DNA of 13,045 nucleotides from SB21 sp964535295 (GTDB taxonomy: Bacteria > CLD3 > SB21), in NCBI GenBank assembly GCA_964535295.1, contig CAZHUW010000092.1, positions 1-13,045 of the forward strand, in the 5' to 3' direction. Both the position numbers and the translations under genes were made by a program. Shown here piece by piece: positions 7,521 through 13,045 of the stretch. Position 1 is the stretch's first letter, and every line of letters begins with the position of its first letter. The notes under the pieces are model-generated. The model saw only the letters and a program-made list of their open reading frames with translations, was not told the DNA's origin and searched no databases.

Positions 7521-10298
7521 ATGCGTAAACTTATTGCCATTGGGCTCTTAGTCGTATTTCTATTTTATGTTGCAACTAGCGCAACAAGTTTTTATACCGA
7601 TCTGTTATGGTTCAAGTCATTGGGTTTTGAGGATACTTTCTGGACCATGTATACCACCGAGTATCTGTTCGGTTTCATTTATTTTGTCGTGTTCTGGCTG
7701 ATCGTCGGCTCGAATATACTCGTAGCATCCCGTGTGAAATCGGTCGTGGTCAAACCGGGCGGCGAAGTGTTTCAGCAGCAGATGGAATTTATCGCCAAAC
7801 CGGCAAAACTGATCTTCTTCGGACTGCTTCTCTTCGTCAGTTATATTATGTCGGCTGCGCCGGCATCGAACTGGATGCGCGCGCTTCAGTTTCTGAACAG
7901 TGAGCGATTCGGCGATACCGATTCCGTTTTCCAGAAGGATATCGGATTCTACGTGTATGAATTGCCTTTTTATCAGAGTCTGATCAATTGGCTTTTCGGC
8001 GTCCTGATTGTAACCATCATCGCCACCGCGGCCGTTCATATATACAAACGGGCGGTACATTTTACGCCTCAAGGCGTTTCATTGGGTCATTTTACCCGTC
8101 GTCACATTATGATCCTCATCGGATTGATATTGCTGCTTTATGCTTTTGATTATCATTACAGCCAGTACGATATCTTGTATAAGGACAACGGGATTGTCGT
8201 CGGTGCAGGATATACCGACGTCAACGCGGCTTTATTCGGCTATCATCTGATGCAGGCCGTTGCCGTGATCGGCGCGCTGGGCGTTTTTTTCAGTGCATTC
8301 AAAGGCTCGTGGAAATGGCTGGCCGGCAGCGTCGCCGTCCAATTTGGCGCCGCGTTCCTGTTTCTTAATATCTATCCGTCCTTAATACAACGGTTCGTTG
8401 TAAAACCTAACGAACTGGAAAAAGAGAAGCCATATATCGAAGAAAATATCAAGCAAACCCGTAAAGCATACGAATTAGATAAGATCACCGAAAAAGACTT
8501 CAAATACGATCTGACCCTCACCGGAGCAGATATCAAGGCCAATAATACGACGATCAAGAATGTCACCTTGTGGGATTACCGCCCGTTACGCGATTCATAT
8601 TCACAATTGCAGGAGATCCGGCCTTATTATAATTTCTATGACGTCGACATCGACCGTTATTTTGTTAACGGCGAATACCGCCAGGTCATGCTCTCGGGGC
8701 GTGAACTCAATCTCCAGAAGATCGGGAGCGACAACTGGATCAACAAAACATTCATTTATACGCATGGCCACGGCGTAGTTATGAGTCCGGTGAATGTAGT
8801 TACGACCGAAGGCCAGCCGGAATTTTTTATAAAGAATATTCCTCCCACATTTTCTGTGGATATCAAGATCGACCGACCGGAGATCTACTTCGGGGAGCTC
8901 CAGAGTATCGACGATTATATTGTCGTCAAGACCAGTAAAGAAGAATTTGATTTTCCTCTCGGCGAGAAAAATCAGCACACATTCTACAAAGAAGACTCCG
9001 GCGTGGATATCGGTAGTCTTGACAGGAAAATCCTTTTTGCCATCCGGTTCGGTAAATTCAATTTTCTTCTTAACGATTATATTCAGGACGGCAGCAAGAT
9101 CATCTATTACCGGAATATCAGCGACAGGGTCAGCAAGATCATTCCGTATGTGAAACTGGATAACGATCCGTATATGGTTGTTGAGAACGGCCGGCTATAC
9201 TGGATTTATGACGGGTTCACGATCACGGATCAGTATCCTTATGCCAAGACCTCGTACGAACGGAGCAGGTCGCCGTTCGGGAGAGGCACGGCCTACAATT
9301 ATATCCGTAATTCGGTCAAAGTGGTGGTGGATGCCTACAACGGATCGACCCAGATCTACAGTTTTAACCCGGAGAGCGATCCGCTGATACGCGTCTATTC
9401 CAAGATATTTCCCGGCGTATTCAAACCGATTGAGAGCATGCCGGATTATCTGAAAAAACATTTGCGTTATCCCCAGGACCTTTTTGACATACAGGCACAA
9501 TTGTTTACCCAATACCACGTGGAAGACGCTAATGTGTTCTTCAACAAAGAAGACGAGTGGAATATTGCGACGGAAAAATACGGTGATGACGTGCAGCGCA
9601 TGGAAAGTTATTACGTCATTATGAGGCTGCCGGAGGAAAAAAAGGAAGAATTTCTGCTGATGGTTCCTTTCACTCCCAATACCAAGCCGAACATGATCGC
9701 GTGGTTCTGCGCGCGCAGCGACGGCGATCAATACGGGAAACTCATGGTTTACAAGTTTCCGAAATCCGAATTGGTCTACGGGCCGATGCAAGTTGAGAGT
9801 CGTATCGATCAAACCCCTGAGATCTCCGAAAAACTAAGCTTGTGGAATCAACAAGGTTCCAGAGTAACGAGGGGAAATCTTCTGGTCATTCCGATCAATA
9901 ATTCGGTTCTGTATGTGGAGCCATTGTATTTGCAGTCTCAGCAAAGCAAGATGCCGGAACTGAAGAAGGTCATTGTGGCATACGACAATTATATCTACAT
10001 GGAAGATAACCTGGAAACAGGACTTGAAAAAGTCTTTGGCGGCAGTTTTTCAGCGATGAGTAGCGACAAAGGTTCGGGTGTTTCTGCGGCCATTGCCGAA
10101 GCCGATGCCGGCAAAAGTGCTTCGGTCCCTTCTGACCTTGCTAAAGCGATCCGCGAATTGTCCCGTTCCGCCATGGAAAATTATAATGATGCGCAAGAAG
10201 CATTGAAAAAAGGCAATTGGGCTAAATACGGTGAAAGCCTGGAACGTATGAAAAAGGATTTGGAAAAACTGGCCGAAAAAAGCAAAGGCATCCAGTAG
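7521..10298 (+). CDS. UPF0182 family (COG1615) large membrane protein
   Basis: From the ATG at 7521 this encodes 925 residues, within the family's usual range. The N-terminal third holds about seven membrane segments (near 5-22, 47-68, 95-114, 156-174, 195-212, 240-260 and 266-288). A large soluble part follows, probably outside the membrane. Hallmarks of UPF0182 (PF03699) are DSVFQKDIGFYVYELPFY at 134-151, GAGYTDVNAALFGYH at 228-242, QRFVVKPNELEKEKPYI at 290-306 and TRKAYELDKI at 313-322. Further on are the blocks QLQEIRPYYNFYDVDIDRY and THGHGVVMSPVN, also typical. The C-terminus has a Ser/Gly/Ala-rich linker and a charged helical tail (NYNDAQEALKKGNWAKYGES), again seen in the family. No biochemical function is established for UPF0182. 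Its partner may be the HEAT lipoprotein encoded 19 bases upstream; a REC-DHp gene starts 6 bases downstream. Family assignment is firm and function unknown. Confidence 0.92.
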   Translation: MRKLIAIGLLVVFLFYVATSATSFYTDLLWFKSLGFEDTFWTMYTTEYLFGFIYFVVFWLIVGSNILVASRVKSVVVKPGGEVFQQQMEFIAKPAKLIFFGLLLFVSYIMSAAPASNWMRALQFLNSERFGDTDSVFQKDIGFYVYELPFYQSLINWLFGVLIVTIIATAAVHIYKRAVHFTPQGVSLGHFTRRHIMILIGLILLLYAFDYHYSQYDILYKDNGIVVGAGYTDVNAALFGYHLMQAVAVIGALGVFFSAFKGSWKWLAGSVAVQFGAAFLFLNIYPSLIQRFVVKPNELEKEKPYIEENIKQTRKAYELDKITEKDFKYDLTLTGADIKANNTTIKNVTLWDYRPLRDSYSQLQEIRPYYNFYDVDIDRYFVNGEYRQVMLSGRELNLQKIGSDNWINKTFIYTHGHGVVMSPVNVVTTEGQPEFFIKNIPPTFSVDIKIDRPEIYFGELQSIDDYIVVKTSKEEFDFPLGEKNQHTFYKEDSGVDIGSLDRKILFAIRFGKFNFLLNDYIQDGSKIIYYRNISDRVSKIIPYVKLDNDPYMVVENGRLYWIYDGFTITDQYPYAKTSYERSRSPFGRGTAYNYIRNSVKVVVDAYNGSTQIYSFNPESDPLIRVYSKIFPGVFKPIESMPDYLKKHLRYPQDLFDIQAQLFTQYHVEDANVFFNKEDEWNIATEKYGDDVQRMESYYVIMRLPEEKKEEFLLMVPFTPNTKPNMIAWFCARSDGDQYGKLMVYKFPKSELVYGPMQVESRIDQTPEISEKLSLWNQQGSRVTRGNLLVIPINNSVLYVEPLYLQSQQSKMPELKKVIVAYDNYIYMEDNLETGLEKVFGGSFSAMSSDKGSGVSAAIAEADAGKSASVPSDLAKAIRELSRSAMENYNDAQEALKKGNWAKYGESLERMKKDLEKLAEKSKGIQ

Positions 10299-10304
10299 TA
10301 CCCG

Positions 10305-11015
10305 ATGAAAGACAAGATAAATCAAACCATCGATGTTTTTTCCAAGAAGCACGGACTGATCGTCAGCCAGAACAAAGAAGATGCGCACGAGATGGAATTT
10401 AATTTGACGACGCTTTTGGGAATCAATATCCTGATATGCGATTCCATCCCTGAGGCGCAGCGGATATTGAAGTCGGAGTCGATCGATATTGTATTGTTGG
10501 ACACGAAGATGGACCACCCGAACCCGTTTATTATATGTAAGTTCATCAAATCCGACGAGGCGTTATGGAATATTCCGCTGGTTGCTCTGCTTTCGGAGAA
10601 CGATCTGAACAACCGCAGCCATGCGCTCAATTACGGCGCCGATGATTTTATCATGCGGCCGTTCGATTATTCCGAGGTGTACGCCCGTACGCGCGCGCAA
10701 TTACGTCTGAGGGAATTGTATATTCAGCTTCTTGAGGACGAGAGGATGAAAGTGCTTTTTGAAATGGCCGGAGCTGCCGCGCACGAACTGGCACAACCGG
10801 TGACAGGCGCCATGGCCTTGATCCAGGTGATCCTTACGAAACGTGAAAATGAGATACCTGATGTCGACACGGAAATGAAAATGTTGTACGAATGCCTGCA
10901 GAGGGCAACGGAAGTGATCCATAAAATACAGCGTATTCGTAAATATGAGACCACGGCGTATGCAGGCTCCAGCCAGATTATCGATATCGACAAAGCTTCA
11001 GAATCAAACCGTTAA
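10305..11015 (+). CDS. Degenerate receiver domain plus DHp-like domain, no ATPase domain
   Basis: In this 236-residue protein, residues 1-39 match nothing recognised. Residues 40-135 are a receiver-like domain: NILICDSIPEA at 41-51, the predicted phospho-Asp66 in DIVLLDTKMD, Ser97 at the usual Thr/Ser site, and GADDFIMRPF at 111-120. Two key sites deviate: the acidic pair is D46-S47 instead of DD/ED, and the invariant Lys is Arg118. Residues 137-155 are a helical linker. Residues 153-215 form a HisKA-like hairpin with H-box MAGAAAHELAQPVTGAMAL (His160, Glu161) and a second helix ending in IHKIQRIRKYE. The final SSQIIDIDKA is the strand that normally leads into a HATPase domain, but the protein stops there. 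tldD begins one base after the stop, so no ATPase domain is encoded next to it. It may be a phosphotransfer, phosphatase or dimer scaffold needing a separate kinase. It is tightly coupled to UPF0182 (6-base gap). Confidence 0.8.
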   Translation: MKDKINQTIDVFSKKHGLIVSQNKEDAHEMEFNLTTLLGINILICDSIPEAQRILKSESIDIVLLDTKMDHPNPFIICKFIKSDEALWNIPLVALLSENDLNNRSHALNYGADDFIMRPFDYSEVYARTRAQLRLRELYIQLLEDERMKVLFEMAGAAAHELAQPVTGAMALIQVILTKRENEIPDVDTEMKMLYECLQRATEVIHKIQRIRKYETTAYAGSSQIIDIDKASESNR

Positions 11016-11016
11016 C

Positions 11017-12474
11017 ATGGTCTTACCTTTGTCTACTAAAACCGCACAGATATTTGAAGAAGCCGAGGACTTGTCCAGGTGGCCCGACGGGAATGATTTA
11101 GCAAAAATTTACGAACCTCTCTTAGATCGGGGGGCAGATCTCGTGGAGTTTTATGTTGAACAGCGTACATCTACCCTCATCACGCTGGCGGAAGATAAAA
11201 TCAATATGGTACGCAAAGGTACCAAGCGAGGCGTGGGTGTGCGGGTTGTGTGTGGAATTCAAACGGGTTATGCGTTTTGTGAATCCTTTGATCTGAGCGC
11301 TATGGCCGAAGCCGCATTATCGGCAGCTTTTATCACTAAAGAAAGAACGGGATCATTGGTTGCATCGGGACAACCGGTTTCCGGAATGAATGCTTATTCT
11401 GTTGCCTACTTTCCAATCGAATCGGATGATGCAAAAAAGGCGGAACTGATCAGACGGGCAAATTCAGCGGCGAGGGCCGAGAACAATGCGATACGGGAAG
11501 TCTCCTGCACGTATTATGACGAAGAAAAAGATGTCCGTGTGATCAATTCCGCGGGGCTATGCGAAGATGATCGGCGTTCGTTATTCGGGTTTCATGTATT
11601 TGTCATGGCTGAGGGCGTCCGGTCGGGTTCAACGGGATATGCGACCGGCGGCGGCCGTTTTCATTTTGACTATTTCCAAACGCGTACTCCCGAAACAATA
11701 GCCAAAGAAGCGGCCAATCAGGCGTTGCGTAAGAAAGATGCCCGTACATGTCCGGCAGGATCTTTCCCCGTGATCATTCAGAACGGCTGGGGCGGTGTTC
11801 TCATACATGAAGCGGTAGGGCACGGGCTTGAAGCAGATTTTAACCGCCGCGGTTCATCGGTGTACTCCGGCAGGCTCGGACAAAAAGTTGGAACGGACCT
11901 GGTCACGATCATTGACGACGGAACTTTGCCTAACGGTCGTGGTTCATTGAATATGGACGACGAAGGAACGATGACGCAAAAAAATATTCTGATTGAAAAT
12001 GGAATTTTAAGAAATTATTTGTATGATACGTTCAATGCCGGGTTGATGAACGCCGTACCAACCGGTAATGGCCGGCGTGAAGATTTCACCCAATTACCCA
12101 TGCCGCGGATGACCAATACCTATATTGCTGCGGGTACGGATGATCCCGAAGAGATGATCCGCGCGGTCCCTAACGGTTTGTACGCTAAGACCCTTGGCGG
12201 AGGACAAGTGGACATTATCAGCGGAAATTTTGTTTTTGAAGTGCAGGAAGGATACTGGATCGAAGATGGAAGAATAACGTATCCTGTCCGCAACGCGAAC
12301 CTGATCGGCAATGGCCCTGATATATTGAATAAGATCGTTGCCGTGGGGAATGACCTATCCATCGAAACCGGCGCGGGAACATGCGGCAAAAACGGGCAGA
12401 ATATTCCGGTTGGCGTCGGACAGCCCACGATCCGGATAAGCGCAATGACCGTTGGAGGAACCGAATTAAAGTGA
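11017..12474 (+). CDS. tldD: TldD metalloprotease (TldD/PmbA family)
   Basis: This 485-residue protein is close to the size of E. coli TldD. In characterised systems TldD is the metal-bearing subunit of the TldD/TldE (PmbA) cytoplasmic protease, which cleaves unfolded peptides such as the microcin B17 precursor and the CcdA antitoxin. The zinc motif HEAVGHGLEADF is at 264-275 (His264, Glu265, His268 in HExxxH). The likely third metal ligand, Cys456, lies in GTCGKNGQ at 454-461, and GGGQVDIISGNFVFEVQEG at 394-412 is also strongly conserved. The N-terminal part has RKGTKRGVGVRV at 66-77. An upstream in-frame ATG at 10945 lies inside the preceding gene and adds 24 residues that look unrelated, so the ATG at 11017 is chosen. 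It is one base after the previous stop, which suggests translational coupling, and no Shine-Dalgarno is seen. The PmbA/TldE partner is not in this window. Confidence 0.95.
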   Translation: MVLPLSTKTAQIFEEAEDLSRWPDGNDLAKIYEPLLDRGADLVEFYVEQRTSTLITLAEDKINMVRKGTKRGVGVRVVCGIQTGYAFCESFDLSAMAEAALSAAFITKERTGSLVASGQPVSGMNAYSVAYFPIESDDAKKAELIRRANSAARAENNAIREVSCTYYDEEKDVRVINSAGLCEDDRRSLFGFHVFVMAEGVRSGSTGYATGGGRFHFDYFQTRTPETIAKEAANQALRKKDARTCPAGSFPVIIQNGWGGVLIHEAVGHGLEADFNRRGSSVYSGRLGQKVGTDLVTIIDDGTLPNGRGSLNMDDEGTMTQKNILIENGILRNYLYDTFNAGLMNAVPTGNGRREDFTQLPMPRMTNTYIAAGTDDPEEMIRAVPNGLYAKTLGGGQVDIISGNFVFEVQEGYWIEDGRITYPVRNANLIGNGPDILNKIVAVGNDLSIETGAGTCGKNGQNIPVGVGQPTIRISAMTVGGTELK

Positions 12475-12505
12475 CGTTCACAAAAAAAATACCTATTACA
12501 TTCAT

Positions 12506-12973
12506 ATGCATCCACAAAAAGCACATCCTTTAAGCAGCTGGCACATCGCATTTCCCAACGATACCAACCCGCACGGCACAATGTTCGGCGGCAAGGTCAT
12601 GGCGATCATGGATATTCAGGCGGGGATAGTTGCATCCCATTATTGTCATAAGATCGTGGTGACCGCATCAACGGAAGCCGTAGATTTCAAGAATCCGGTA
12701 AAAGTTGGGGACCGTTTGGAAACGATTGCGAGGGTCATATTTGTGGGAAAAACATCGCTGGTCGTAAAGATCGATGCGTATTCAGAGAACCCCTTGTCAG
12801 GTAAACGTAAACATTGTACGACTGCGTTCTTTAATATGGTGGCCTTGGATGAAGACGGTTCACCGACGACTATTCCGCCGCTTATTGTTGAAACCGAGGA
12901 AGAGAAACGCGATTTTGAATTAGCCCAATTGATCAAACACAACGCATTGGAAAGAAAAAAGAAATATCAATAA
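12506..12973 (+). CDS. Acyl-CoA thioesterase, YciA/BACH-type hot-dog fold
   Basis: This 155-residue single hot-dog domain protein matches the size of YciA-like enzymes, which hydrolyse acyl-CoA to free acid and CoA in the cytoplasm. The active-site block FPNDTNPHGTMFGGKVMAIMD at 16-36 contains the Asn21 and Asp36 expected by comparison with YciA. The beta-strand segment TASTEAVDFKNPVKVGD at 53-69 and VGKTSLVVKIDAYSENPLSG at 80-99 are also typical, with KRKHCTTAFFNMVALDEDG completing the fold. The C-terminal tail (about 128-155) is charged and helical. The family usually forms hexamers. The start is the ATG at 12506, 31 bases after tldD; the preceding bases are A-rich and contain no Shine-Dalgarno. 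Chain-length preference cannot be read from the sequence. It may be a housekeeping passenger of the operon or serve lipid turnover alongside the downstream lgt-like gene. Confidence 0.9.
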   Translation: MHPQKAHPLSSWHIAFPNDTNPHGTMFGGKVMAIMDIQAGIVASHYCHKIVVTASTEAVDFKNPVKVGDRLETIARVIFVGKTSLVVKIDAYSENPLSGKRKHCTTAFFNMVALDEDGSPTTIPPLIVETEEEKRDFELAQLIKHNALERKKKYQ

Positions 12974-13006
12974 ACTATCTGAATTACCATTATCGACTGA
13001 GGTTCC

Positions 13007-13045
13007 ATGATCCCAACGCTTTTTGAGATCCCCATTTTCGGAGGG
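13007..13045 (+). CDS. lgt: Start of a probable prolipoprotein diacylglyceryl transferase (partial)
   Basis: The last 39 bases encode MIPTLFEIPIFGG, open to the window edge. This resembles the N-terminus of Lgt proteins, which often begin M-x-P-x-L-F-x-I followed by a Pro/Ile-rich turn and the first membrane helix. TGAGG (12998-13002) lies four bases before the ATG, which supports a real start, and the gap of 33 bases from the thioesterase fits the operon. Lgt attaches diacylglycerol to lipobox cysteines at the inner membrane, which would suit a string that begins with a putative lipoprotein. Thirteen residues are too few to be certain. Confidence 0.45.
   Translation, partial: MIPTLFEIPIFGG

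Noticed and set aside
9195..9812. A 205-codon minus-strand reading frame
   Set aside because: It is antisense to the conserved UPF0182 coding region and shows no domain or ribosome binding site.
5129..11015. The two REC-DHp genes as frameshifted full histidine kinases
   Set aside because: No HATPase motifs appear downstream, where the next genes start within 38 bases or less (38 and 1).
10945..11016. Longer N-terminus for TldD from ATG 10945
   Set aside because: It lies inside the upstream REC-DHp gene, and the total length would exceed the family norm. The start at 11017 fits the expected size.

Overview
The window is a 13 kb stretch of bacterial chromosome of medium GC content, packed with genes. 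Two gene strings diverge from one AT-rich intergenic region at about 5927-6133. No rRNA, tRNA, CRISPR array, insertion sequence or long repeat was seen, and no gap between genes exceeds about 210 bases. A DUF2723 GT-C-like membrane protein, weak or absent Shine-Dalgarno sequences before several genes, and a mixed set of signalling, envelope and housekeeping genes would fit an uncultured member of the FCB superphylum (Bacteroidota/Ignavibacteria/KSB1/Calditrichota-like). This placement is an inference; no marker gene was searched.

Left arm (minus strand, transcribed from about 5926 down past base 1): a REC domain protein with a histidine-kinase-like DHp helix pair but no ATPase domain; the replicative helicase DnaB; a family 2 glycosyltransferase; an RfbD-type dTDP-4-dehydrorhamnose reductase; and the first 559 codons of a DUF2723 protein that runs off the left edge. 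Gaps are 38, 27, 18 and 34 bases, so this looks like one operon. The last three genes point to rhamnose-containing surface glycan or protein glycosylation.

Right arm (plus strand, from 6134 past the right edge): a HEAT-repeat putative lipoprotein; a large UPF0182 membrane protein; a second REC-DHp protein without an ATPase domain, whose receiver domain is degenerate; the TldD metalloprotease; a YciA-like acyl-CoA thioesterase; and the first 13 codons of what is probably lgt (prolipoprotein diacylglyceryl transferase). Gaps are 19, 6, 1, 31 and 33 bases, again operon-like.

The most interesting point is the pair of REC-DHp proteins, one in each divergent arm. Each ends where a kinase ATPase domain would begin, and a gene follows within 38 bases or less. 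They look like natural phosphotransfer, phosphatase or adaptor modules rather than broken kinases. Secondary points are the HEAT lipoprotein/UPF0182 pairing, an A10 run inside rfbD, and a small palindrome placed like an operator in the divergent promoter region.
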